A stretch of 64,000 nucleotides of DNA from Amyelois transitella (lineage: Eukaryota; Arthropoda; Insecta; Lepidoptera; Pyralidae): NCBI RefSeq assembly GCF_032362555.1, contig NC_083518.1, positions 7,824,501 to 7,888,500 of the forward strand, read 5' to 3'. Shown piece by piece: positions 9,001-22,400 of this stretch. The notes under the pieces were generated by a model. It worked only from the letters and a program-made list of their open reading frames with translations. It did not search any database and had not been told where the DNA came from. Positions within the stretch are counted from its first letter, which is position 1. Each line of letters opens with the position of its first letter. A program made the position numbers and the translations under genes.

Positions 9001-12000
9001 AATCATTTATTATACTTTGATTGTACTACAAAATAATAGGAAGTTTTCTACAGTTTATATATTACATAAATAATGAAACAATTACAGCAGTAGTCGTTAC
9101 GACGACTCACAATAACTATACTTATAGCCACAGTATTGCATCAGCGGGAGACATACAGAATAGTGCATATAAACATATAAAACCAACTTAAACTAACTGA
9201 AATACTGTTTGTTTGTATATTTTATAGAACTAACGATCCGTGTGTAGTTGTAGACCTTCAGGACCTTTGTAGAAATTCTCAATAATGAAAACATACAGAA
9301 ATATCGACCTTCATCCTATATTATACTGATATAAAATTTTAAATAACATAAGCATTATAATCTACGAATTAAAATAAATCAACTTTAACTGGCTAACAGT
9401 AAAATAAACCAATACAAAATGCATACCTGTCAAACTGGGCAGAGATTTACGTAAAAATTATTCTAAAATTAAACTTCTATAATTGCTGCATCTAAAATTA
9501 ACGTCACAACTGTGACCAATTATTAAAAATAAACGTATACAAAAATTTTAAGATAAGGCAATATCACAACTAAACCGCCCGAGATTGTCGGGCCAAATAA
9601 ATAATTGTCTGAATTAAACTCAGTAATAATTATTATCTCTTGTTGAACAGACATTAATTATTTCTAAGTTATATGTCAAAACATCACCAAGAATAATATA
9701 AAAAACTTTATTTTCGTAAATAATCCGATGTCCGTTTAATACAAATACGTATAATATATAATTGCAAACTTTTAAGTTTAGCTGTTTAAACGGCTTCCCT
9801 TCACAGTAGAATAATTTTACATACAAAATTTGTTGTCCATAGCTTCTATATGCTAGGGATTGTGCTACAAAACTATTCGCCATGTGCACACTTAGATCCC
9901 GAAAAACGAGCCTAATATTATAAGAATATTTTTCAATGTTATATAAGATCTTGATTTGCCCATGGCGCCTCTGATTTACAGTTAAAAAACAATGAAATAA
10001 CACGTTACACATACTACTGCAAAGTAAAACCTAAAACGTCTAAATGGTTACAGAAGTAATTATATCATTTTGACGCGAAATAGTGAACTTAGCAAATATC
10101 TAAACATTTAACTTAAAAAAAATATGTATATCCAGAAGAATTTGGCGGTCGGAATAAAAGTTCACAAAACTTCGCCATTTAAAAATACAAAAATTATCTT
10201 TTCGTTACACATAGGATATTTAAATCTTACACTTACTAATAAAACCACTTTTTGCGTTCATAAAGTTTAGTATTTTAATGGCGAGTGTATGTACACGCGA
10301 ATGGTTAAATTTTGGAATGAAATAATATTTGTATTGAGAGCTAAATAACATGTAAGTAATGGCCATTGACAGTTCACAAATCATTATTCTACGAATTATT
10401 CTCAATTTAAAATAATCTGTCAAACAGCCTTCTTGTCTTATTGATACCGTCACAGTGGATCGAGAATATAAAAAAATTTACATACTTTGTAATTAAAACA
10501 AAATTTAGGGTAGTTATAAACAGCCAATGTCCGCTTTCTAACACATAATTTAGCATTTATTTCATAAGATTACTAGTATAATAAGATTGGTGTTCCTGTT
10601 CTACAATAATCATGTAATTAGACATCCGTGTAGTGCTATAGGCGTTTAGGCGATACTGTGTCACACGTAGTCTCTCATAGTACGATGTTACACAGAAGAT
10701 TTATTACCTACTGACATATAACATACCTTACCACTAAGTTCCTGTACTGAGAGATATATTTAAAAATTAATAAACCTGACATCTACAAACAGATGAGCTG
10801 AAAAAATGATTGTTTAAATACTTACTTTTTGCATCATAAAATTGCATTCTTAATTCACATGTAATAAAGAAACCAATTCCCTTTAATCACTACTAAATTT
10901 TTTCAAATAAATAATAACAATGCAAAATTGTTAATATTAATGACTTGTAACGAAACTTTATATACATACATATTATCATTGTGCTATTAGACTGAGCCTC
11001 AATATGATCAGCATAAGAGGCCTCATTTTCTATAAAAATAGAATTTTAAAATCATACATTATATTTTCATCTGTTTAAAACGTCACGTACTAAAGCCAGG
11101 TACACTCTGGACCTACTAATGTTTGCACACACGATCGTTGACTCTCAATAAAGGCGTTAGCGTTTGCCAATCCGCCTTAACAGGACCAACGACGGCTAGC
11201 GAACCCCATTCGTTGGCTCGATGCGGACGCATCTTTAAATACAAGCATTTGTATGTTGAGTATTTGTAGTTAGGAAGGAAACCATATTTTCTAAAGGCAC
11301 AGCCTCAATTTGATAAAAAAAGGTTACATCTATAAAAATAGACAAATCGTTACAAGACACAAACACTAAATACTTTTTATAATATACAAAAATTTGTGAA
11401 CTTTCTCATCTGTTTGTAGCATTACACACATGATGTTCTTTCTCAGTGTCAGATTATAGAATGTCTATATAATTCACAGAGCAAAGACGATCTCGGGAAA
11501 GCGGGCCGTGCTCTGTGATATAATCACGCGTAACATGTGTGTTTGAGCACAAAACCAATTAGCTTCCACATATTCCTTGCAAATAACAAAAAAAAAAATA
11601 TCAGGCTCAAAAATATATTATCGAAAAATATTCAATAGTGGAATAGATTTCAATATTTATCATTGATAAATTGGAAAAGCGAATGAAGCTTCCGTCACTC
11701 TAACTCGGATCTGTTTCTAGTCATCGGAAGACAGAAAAAGGTGCTATTTAGAGTACAAACTATCTGAACTGATGAGCTAGTTCCGCTTTATTACATTATC
11801 CAGTAAATATTATTCAACCAAATCAAATAGCTTATTATTTCACTTGTCTAAATTTGTGACTAAATCATTTAGGACGTCAAAATTTTTATCAAGAGGTATA
11901 ATGTATACTCGCATAAGAGACATGAGCATAGTAGTGGTAATTAAGAAAAGTGGTAATTAACACGCATAATATCATTAATTCTGAACTATCCAATAAAATT

Positions 12001-13453
12001 ATCGCCATGTCATCCGTCACTCAACGCTCAAGAGCTGCATAATTGTTGCTCATTCACGAACATGGGCAAGGCATATTTCTTATCTTCCCTCTCCTTTCAT
12101 CTTTGAGGTTAACCGAAGTTATAGAAAGAGTCAGAAGATTGCATTATAAAAAAATAAGAGAGCTAAATTTGCAGGAAATATGTAAAGGCTACATCTGGTT
12201 TTGAACGCGACGGCTTGTGCAACTATTATTAAGTCTATGCCCTGGGCTTTCGCTCGCACTATCAAAGAAAGATATAAAACTTAAGAGAGAGAGAGATTCT
12301 TTGATATGTGATCGCGAAATTCTCAAATCGAAAATAATCTATCGACCTTAGTGTTAAATATTGGCAATCACAATTTGACAACCCTTAATATAAAGACATT
12401 TTACCAAAGCGTAAATACAGATATAAAAAGGTTTAGGGTTGTCAAATCAAAAGAAATTAAAATAAATCACCCAAGGTTCTTTACTATGTAAAGTATTTTA
12501 TTATTGCGTATTTTACAGACCAACATACCGACAGGCTGATATAAAAGGCGGCTTTAACGCACTGGAATTTGCAATCAAATATAATATGAAAAGGCAGGTA
12601 ATTCGTCACTCCTTTTATATTAGACGTTATTCAAATTTGGAATTTTAGTAAAGGTTTGTGAAATCACAGAAATAAATTCTAAAATGTCCATTTTTAGATT
12701 CAGAAGTCTTTCAACGATTTACTTGATGATAGACCAATATTTACCACTACAAAGTAAACAAGTGAGATTCATGATATGTGTGCGGGATGCGTTCGAGCGA
12801 AGCCCACGCCAGCTAGGGTCTACCGGTTACATCAGTCCACGTTTGGCCAGGGTCCGGCACGGAGCACCTTCAATCGTTCACTGTACACTTCTGTTCACTA
12901 CACACTGTACCTGAAATTTAAATATTTGAGTTAATAAATCAAACAATCCTGTAAATTCTCAGATTGACAACACTTTATTCTTAACAATTTTATTAACATT
13001 TTTTGTAAAATTTGCAAGTTTTTATCTGCACTATGAGCCATACTTGCGCTATACTTCCACACAGATTAGACAATTGAGTTTGAGTGAATCGTTTTAAAGG
13101 ATATGTCGAAAAACAAATCCGAAGAATTTAGTTGTACGTGATCTTTGGCTGTATAGCCTTTCAAATATTGTTCGATGTCTGTGACTGAACGGGCCGAGGG
13201 ACTATCGGGTCGTGTCTGAATAAAAACTGAATTTCGGCTGTTCAAGTGCGTCTTATCGTCGTCTCGTCTTAGTGTCGATTGTCCTTTTTTAACAGTCTGT
13301 CAGTTTTGGTCATCTAAAAAGTCAAGTCAGAGTCTATTTGTCCATGGAGGCTGAACGGCCGCTACAGTGACAGATGTCAAATGTATATTTTTTTTTTTGG
13401 CACCTACGTCAAACTTATATATATTTTATATTAGTGACAACCACCGTCCCCAC
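9001..13453 (-). other. Probable long 3' UTR or 3' flank of ATRX
   Basis: About 4.4 kb follows the ATRX stop codon with no coding-like frame and almost none of the repeats that crowd the flanking DNA. A minus-strand AATAAA (9006-9011) stands at its far edge, just where repeat-rich DNA resumes; another lies at 12974-12979. A repeat-poor, AT-rich block ending at a poly(A) signal is what a long 3' UTR looks like. A GC-richer patch at 12780-12910 has a possible acceptor beside it. Transcript data would settle it. Confidence 0.4.
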
Positions 13454-16400
13454 CTAGTCGGAGTCCAGGTTGACGACATCGGCGGGCGGCAGCGGGCGGG
13501 GCTGCGCGGCGAGCGGCGGGCGGCCGCGCGGGCGCCCGCGCTTGCCCACCATGATCTCGCGCGCGCGCTGCTGCTGGAGCGCCATGGCCACGGGGTCGCG
13601 GCTGCCCAGGCCGCCCGCGTAGTATTTAGCGCCCATTTGCTGCAAATATACAGATAATTAGAAAACTATTCGTGAATAGGATCATGTAGGATCCCGCTCG
13701 TGAACAAGATAAATGAAATCAAATAAAATTATCGAACAGAATGTGGATGCTTGTTAAAATTTGACAATGTGAGCGGTAGCGTCCTCCAACGAAGGATTCA
13801 AGTATATACAAAATAATTAAGAGTTTTAATTATTTCAAAATTAATACTAAGAGATGATAGTTTGGAACGTCTCTTGGTGACCAGAGAAGTGGAGGAAAAA
13901 AGACTCAAGAGGCTGCAGTCCAAAGCGGAGGTCGGATCAGATCTCTGAAGGGTTGGAAACACCGCACAGCGCTGCACCAAACGACGGATTGCAACCGATA
14001 GAAACTGTTGGTTGATAAAATCACGATTCACGATACTCAGCAATGAGTGACCACACAAGAGAAGCCACAAGTATTGCGAGTAGCGCCATCTATTTTTATA
14101 GACCTACAACACTTAATACTTTAATAGATTTTCAATAGCTACCGCAACATTCTTTGAGTTCGTTTCAAATATACGTAGATGGCGCTAGATTTGACTCTTA
14201 AAGACGTCATACTGACAGCCAACTTGTAGCTCTCTCTCAATACACCTAGATAGATATGGCAGCACCCAGTTTTTTAATTACTCCCAAAATCACCCATAAA
14301 TAAGTAAATACGTAAACCCAAAAACTCCATTTTGAAAAGGAAGTTCTCGTAACAAGAAGTTACACGAAGTAGAAGGGTGAGTCCCAGACAGGAATGGGTA
14401 AGTTGTTAGCATAAAAACGAAGGAAGCCTTCAGGCCATACGTTCTGGTGCTGCAGGATCTGCTGCAGCCGCATCTGCTGCTGCTGCTGCTGCTGGCGCTG
14501 CCACGGCGGCTCGTACTGCAGCCCGCTGGTGCCGCCCATGCCGCCGCCCGCGCCTGCGCCCGCGCCGGCTCCTGTACGGGGAAGTGTTATTTGTAAATAT
14601 ATCTATTATACATTATTTATTATCACCCACTCAAAAGTTTTCTGCTTAACCAAATACACTGTTAGCATTAAATTCGCCTATTTACTGAACAAATTGTAAA
14701 TGGTACCTACAATATGGGTTCGATTCTTCTGCTTGTTGGTTGTAGATTGTCAGTTCAGACGGGTGTCCCACCTTACTTACACACGTGTGTTCAGATATAC
14801 GTAACAAACATATTGTTTGTTTGTTATATGTATAAGAGGCCAAGGTCAGCGAGGCTAGCATGGCACGAGCGACGCCGTTTCTATCGTGCGTTTTTAAAAG
14901 CCTTTTATTTCCCATTCAACAGTTAAAGATAAAATTAATGAAAATAGTGCACAAAGTCCCCGAATTTTTGGACACCATGGGTTAGGTCCGGGCACCGCCG
15001 CGCTGTCCACTCGTCGTGGATTCCTACACTTATCATATTTGTTGAAAAAATAGATAAAATTTTAAACCCTTATCTAATTATTTGGAATTAGAATCAGATA
15101 CTAAGTGCCCCCTTTCAATATGTAAGCCTGTAATCAGTGCAAGCTTTATGAAGAAATCACTATAAATTCGTGAAATAGTGTAAAATAACTTACCAGCCAT
15201 AAGAGGGTTCATCATTCCGGGATTCATCATGCCTGGTTGTGCATATTTGTAGATCTCTCCCATTTTTTGCATAAGCTAAGGATATAGAAAAAAAAAACAC
15301 TTATTGTTGGCATTGAGTGAAGTTTTCATCTTGAATCATCTAAAATATATAGACAGCTATGTAATATACTAACATAATGCAGGATACATAATTTTTATGA
15401 AATATTTAATCAACTATCGTAGTAAAGGTGCGTTCGATAAAATATACAGGCATAAAAGTCTTGATCCCTTAAGACTATATTGACTCTATAGTAAAGCGTT
15501 ATTCCTCTCACTCTCTCTTAGCCTCCCTTTCACGCGCGAAGTGCATAACTAAACCACAGAGTATACAAATTGGTGCTAACAAGACGGTCGTGCGATATTA
15601 AAAGAAATCCTATTTCTCCGCTTCAATGCATACAAATTCAGCCAAAAAAGCGCTTGTTCTTTGTTTATTATTTTTACGATATGGAACTTAACATATTAAA
15701 TTCGCTATCGTGTGAAATGCAGATCATGCTAAAATAAAATAAAGGAGTACATCATAGTTATTTTATGGCGTACAATATAACAAAACGGGCACTATAATGA
15801 TTGACATACAACTTACGCCATAGTCATATCCACCGAACATCTGGACAAATAAATGTATGTGTTATTTAGTTTTTTGTTTCAATATTATCAATCGGTAACT
15901 GTTATGTATAGCAAATATAAATTATCATCGTCATAAACAGTTGCTTTTAGAAGTATAAAGCAAATATACGTAACAAAATTGGGATATTTCTAGTAAAATT
16001 ACTTTAAAAAAACTTTAAGCAAGGACCACAATTTGTAACATATAACCGAACACCAACCAAACACATGAACACCAAAACGTAAAATATCATCGTGGTTTTT
16101 CTCAACTCATTACTGTATAATTTAGCCAATTTAAAATTACTCTGACAAATAAAACATGAACAAAAAACCAACCAAAAATGTGAAAATAATTGCCCATCGC
16201 ATTTTATTAATATTTATAGTATTGATAATCAACATTAAATCATCACTGTAAACCCTAAAACTATTACCTTAAGGTGTCAAAGAAAAATAATATATAATTT
16301 TTATAAAAAGATAACCGCCTCTAATCGATCCTCCTTTTTTGAAGTTGGTTAAATTTCTAAAGCCTCCTTAGAGTAACAAACACTCTCCTAAAAAACCGCA

Positions 16401-19400
16401 TCAAAATATGTTCAGCGAAACGCGAAATAATCGCAGACGCAGACAAACATACATACATGCATACAGGTCAAACTGAAAACCACCTCTTTTTAAGGCGGTT
16501 AAAAAACTGAGATAAAACAATATCTTACCCCTGGATTAGCGTTGTATATAAGAGGCAACATATCGCGTATCTGTTGATCATTGATGTTGGGCATGTCCTT
16601 GCGCAGCATCGACGCCAGCGCCGCGTACGCCAACTGTTGTTGTTGGAAGATTCCGGGAACTGTTGATAAAAAAAAGATTAAAAATGTAGTCGAACCAGAA
16701 ATACCTGGTAATGTTATGATAATAATTCGTCTCTTTCTAATTGGCCTACAAACCTACAACTTTTCTCAGTCGTACCAGCAAAATTCCATAGCTCGTAATG
16801 CCAAATAAAGGCAATTCGTCGAATCAAACCGAATGAAAACTTAATAACGACCTTATTACAAGTAGATTAAACTTAAAATTCAAAAGCACAATGTGGTGTG
16901 CTCAACGGCTCAAATATTTTCACGACATACAAAAATAAGACAGGAAAAGTGTACGGTAAATCATTCTGCTTTTCAACACGGCCACGCGCTGAATAGGTAG
17001 AAGATTTCATAAGATGCTTTTACGCAAACAAATCGGATTAAGTAGCTACCGACGATGAGGAAAAACTTCGTGAGAAAACTCTTGCACATTCGGGCGACTG
17101 GGTATAACCATGATCGATTCAATACTGGTTAAGTTTATAAGAATACCTGACTTAACCAATCCAGGGTCCTTGATCAAAGGCGTACCCCAGATTCTAAAGT
17201 ACTAAAGTGAGATGGCTGTATTGATGGAGATTTATCCCTTGATGTGCCATTGGGATACACCAGAGGGCAGTCCTTCACAGCTGCCAAACAATTGACAGGG
17301 AGGGATTTACAAGGCTCGGGTCATTCGGATAGGACGCTAGTAGACCGGACTAGGGTATCATAGACAAGGTGTATACGCACCCACGCCGGGCCAGGCGAGC
17401 GGCGCGGGCGCGGGCGGCGGGCGGTTCTTCTCGTTCTCGAAGTCCTCCCACGCCGCCTTGCGCTCCTCCTCCGACAGCGTCTCCTCCTCCTTGTTCTCCA
17501 GCAGCGAGTCGTGCTCGTGGTACTTGTAGATCTGGGGGTGGTGCAAAACAATGGTACAATCTAAATGATAAAGAAAATTGTTATGAAACCTATTGAGATT
17601 GCTACACGTACATCTTACTAATATTATAAATGCGAAAGTTTGTATGTCAGTATGGATGTTTGTTACTCTTTCACGCAAAAACCATTGAACCGATTACAAT
17701 GAATTTGGGTTTGTAGGTAGCTGAAGACCCAGAATAACATATAGGCTACTTTTTATCCCAGAGTTCTCACGGGATTGATTCCAAGCGTACGAAGTCGCGG
17801 GCGGCCTTTAGTACATTATACTTTTAAAGCATTAAAAGATTATTGAACTCATTGATAATTTATCGAGCGTCGAACTTAATTTTTATATGTGGGATCAACC
17901 TAGGACTGGTTAGGTGCATACTGAAATGGCATAGCTCGGTGTAACCATTATGAATATCCATATTACATGACACTTTCATAATTATTTAATTCGCCTAAGA
18001 TCTGAAACTCATATACTCTCAGCACCTCCGCCTACAATCTATCTTTAGGTGGCAGCAGTGGGATCGATGTAGGAGTGACGGAATGCACCTCAAACATAAA
18101 AAAAAACTTAGCCGAAATCATCCCCATGGCCGTTTTATTTTAAAAAAATCAAAATTAATGTGATTTGTATCTGCCGTGTGGTTCCCAGCACCAATACAAA
18201 AAAGAATAGGACCACTCCATCTCTTTCCCATGGATGTCGTAAAAGGCGACTAGGGGCTTACAAACTTGGGATTCTTTTTTAAGCGATAGGCTAGCAACCT
18301 GTCACTATTTGAATCTCAATTCTATCATTAAGCCAAACAGCTGAATGTGGCCTATAAGTCTTTTCAAGGCTGTTGGCTCTGTCTACCCCGCAAGGGATAT
18401 AGACGTGACCATATGTATGTAACTATAATGTACCTGAGCCTCATGTTCCCTCAGCATCTCCGCAAACAATCTGTCTTTAGGCAGCGGTGGGATCGGCCGG
18501 GGGGTGGGCGGATGCGCCTCGAACTTATATAACTCGGCGAGATCGTTCTCCGCGTAGTGTCTGTCGATTTGTTGCTCGTCGATGACGCGTTTAGATATCG
18601 CCTGCTTGGTCACTTGACGTTCGTAGATCTTCTCTTCCATTGTTCCCTATAAAAGGTAAATGTTACATGAAGTCCTTGATACACAAGAAAGTAATGTAAA
18701 ATACAATGTATTTTCTCGTCTACATTTCAATTCTAAGTTTGGATAGTTGAAGTTGTTGAAGAAAATGCTGCAGTGCAGTTTGTTACCGCTGCTTTTGTAC
18801 TGACGCTTTGGAAGCGGCAGTAAACTTAGTTTTAATATAATAATAAATTAAAAAAAATAATTTGAATTGAATTTGAATAGGCACTAACATTATCTCCCGC
18901 GTCAAAGAATCTGATGCCTTATATATTACAAGTTAAAGATGTAATTAAATTGCATAATGTTCTTAATTTTCGCCCTACACTAATATAATATACTTAAAAT
19001 ATTATCTGTCAATCATCGAGTCTCGTTCATAAAGTATCATCATATCAAATACATTTAACTTACCATAGCCAAAAATCTGTATATATAACATGGTTTCTTC
19101 TGGCCAAACCGGTAGACTCTGAATATGCTCTGCACATCGTGAGAGGGGTTCCATGAAACGTCGAATATCACCACACGATTCGCTGCCACCAAGTTTATGC
19201 CGAGGCCGCCGGCTCGCGTCGATATTAAGAATAATCTGTGAATAAAATAACGACTGTCTAAATAGCTGACTTATAAAAAAGAATGGACTTGGGGAAAAAT
19301 GCGGCCAAGTTTGAGCGACAGTCCGCTTACAAAACTATTAAGAAAATTGTAGGTTAGCTGAACTTCTTCGCCAGTCCTTCTAGGCTAAAGTGAGCAAAAT

Positions 19401-22400
19401 AGTCTCTTAGATTCCTACAAACAGATTAAGTAAAGGATACAGCCAAATAGAAAATAATATTTAGAAATACAAAGAGAAATTGATGGAATATAAAGAAAGA
19501 GGGTTTGCTATTCTTCAGTATTACATTATAGATTAAAAAAAATTCCCAAGTAGAACAATCGAAATAAAAAGTACGCCAGAAGAATTACAACGATGTTTAA
19601 GTAAGCCAATGCCTTTGTTTACATTTTCCTGTCGTGGGCCTACAAGAAGAAATGTCTTTTGAATAAGTAAGTGCTCTTGTACTAAATTTCTCCTTAATCT
19701 AAGTTCTAGTTGTATTTTTCTCCCCTTGATGTACATAAAACAAAATAGAAAAAATAAACGATGAAAACGATATGATGAATTTATTTAGTTACCTAGCTCT
19801 AGGGTTGTCTTCTCTGTTGAAGTTCTTGCACCATATTGATCTGTTTTCGCATGACGTGGAACCGTCCAGTCTGAAGTAGTCGATACCCGGGGACCACGAG
19901 CCTGTAAATAATGAGCGTTAACTGATGTTTTATTTAAAAAAAAAAAATACTAATTTACAATCAGAAAAGTTATGAATAAAAGTTTTTAGACAAATTTTTA
20001 TTTCGCTCTTATTACCTTTGTTAAGTGATGTTGGCGATTCCATTATACATCATTTCAAAATTAATCCAATGCGGGTTAGGTTGCGTAGGTCAGATGAGAG
20101 GCGCTTCTTGTTAAAACCTAATTTAGTCAATCCAGGAGCATCTTACAAGGCATACAACGGTTTTCTCATCAGATAAGAGAGATGTCCTCAGGACTAACAC
20201 ATGAGGAAGGAAATTACAGATAGTATATCCTTGTAAGTAAATTGATCATACAGGAGTCTTTAACTTGCCATTGAAACCTTCAAACATTTTATTATTTTTA
20301 TTATCTGTAGTCAAAAGCCGTTGACTCACCAACATGGCCGCCTAACTTCTCGTCGATGCGTCCTTCCTGCGTTGCCTCGTCCACTTTGCCAAGGAAATGT
20401 TCTATAAGATCTAACGAATATAAGGATTGTGAGAACACCAATCTGTAAATAGAAATGTTGTGCGTTAAAGTATTATGATTTGCCTAAAAGAATATTAAAA
20501 AAATACATAAGTTTGTTTTCCTGTTAAAGAAAACTACAGCCGTGTAAACTGCATTTGCGTTTGTGACCCACAATCAAAACATTTTCATGAAAATCCACTA
20601 AATCCAGTTTTGCCGAACAACCCAACTGTTCTTACCAAAGTAAGAACCTTTTTTTTCTAGGATGTAAACTGTTACTCACATGCTATGTCAATAAACAAAA
20701 GATGGGAGTAAGTATGGATTAAGCATAAAAATTTTAATATGCAGGAAACATGCCAAATGTATACTTTAATCCCCTGCGGGGAAGAGGCTCCATTGTATGT
20801 ATGAGAGAGAAAGAAAAAAAAAGAAAGAGACAAGAGTTATACAGTATTGAACTCACAGCTTATCACCAATAGCCTCGCACTGCCTCAGTATATCGAACAG
20901 CAGTATGAGTTTGGAGGAGTTCCTCATGTCCTCCAGCTCATCCTCGGTGACCAGCTTGATCCACCATTCCGTGGGGTTCTCATTCTTCACTTCGATGACG
21001 TCGTTCGCCTTTTCTTCCTCCTCCAGCTCCACTGGTTAGATTATATAATTTTGTTCAACTTTACTATACATTAAAACTGTTAAAATTAAACAGAAAGGAG
21101 TCTGAAATATTTGTCAATTTACAATCCATGCCAAATTTTTAAACTGGCTTCAAAATTTGGCATACATTTATAATGCTATGTAAGATTTTTTTAATATACT
21201 GCGGCGAGCAAAATCCAGAAACAATATTATATGAAATTAACTTATTTCCTGTGGTTCTAGTTATTTATTGTACCCTTTCCATTCATAGATAGAATACATT
21301 GAGTAACAATGTGGTTAGCCTTTTCTTTCTTTTCCATATTATGGCTTCCACCGGACTTTCAGTGATTCTGCCAATGTCATGGTTTGTAGAGACACGAAGT
21401 TAGCCTAATGTGGTTAGCCTTATTCACTTATGTTGAAGAGTAAATATCTTATGTCTTTCTACTTTTGAGATTAACTAGAGTGATAGAAAAAGAAAAAAAG
21501 ATGAGATGATATGTCTTTCAATACGTTCGTGAATAGGAGGGCAGTTTTTAAAACCTAATCACTACATATTTTTAAGTGAAGTCCCTAAATTTTCAGTGTA
21601 TGTGTATTTTTGGGCAATGGGCTAGCAACTTGTCATTATTCGAATCTAAATTCCATTATAAAACCAAAAAGCTGAACATGGCCTTTCAATCTTTTCAAGA
21701 CTCTTGGCTCTGTCTACCCCACAAGGGATATAGACGTGATGTATGTATGTATGTAAGTTTATATATACTATGAATGCTACGCGTGCGTAGCCGGGGCGGG
21801 TCGCTAGTGATGACTATGAGTTTAGATCTATATAGTGGGTAACCTGGGTTAGCTCTGGTGCCGCGCCTGGGCCTGCCGGTGGCCTCCTTGGCGCGGCCCT
21901 TCTTGGGAGACTTCTTCTTTTTACTCTTCTTCCGGCTGTCGTCGCTCATGTCCGACGAATCATCGGAAGATTCCTCCGTTGTCGATTCCTGTTCACAATG
22001 GATAAAATAAGTACTGATAATACAGATTGCACCTATGAAGATACAACACAAAATAGACATAAATTCTCTAAATATTAATAGACGCGGATGACCGAAAGAA
22101 GTGGAAAAAGAGAAGTAGGTTCGTAGTCAGTTTGTAACACAGATCTGCCATTTGAAAGTGTTTCGATTTCAAAACCAATATTCGAACTTTGTTTTCACAG
22201 ATGTTTGTTCGCGACTTTTAGTCTGTTTCAAATGCAAAATTTTGTCTGTTTCATCTGACCCACAATACAATTTTAGAAGTTAATGTTGGCTGTTGAGTGT
22301 ATAGATTAAAAAAACTTACATCAGGCGTTGAGTCATCATCGATGAAGTCCGCTAAAGATCCTTCAGAATCCTCTTCTTCTTTGTCCCTCTGTAAATAAAA

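Noticed and set aside
9620-10012. Minus-strand open frame of 130 codons
   Set aside because: AT-rich codon make-up, no recognisable domain, no splice context; a chance frame in probable 3' UTR.
12684-12914. Open frame of 76 codons in the ATRX 3' flank
   Set aside because: Low-complexity start, no conserved motif, within a region best read as 3' UTR on the other strand.
13367-13657. Plus-strand open frame of 96 codons
   Set aside because: Antisense to the last ATRX exon, which is GC-rich and therefore open in several frames.
20770-20830. Short AG-rich run (GAGAGAGAAAG) near ATRX exon 19
   Set aside because: Simple sequence next to a repeat tail; no reason to treat it as a GAGA-factor site inside an intron.
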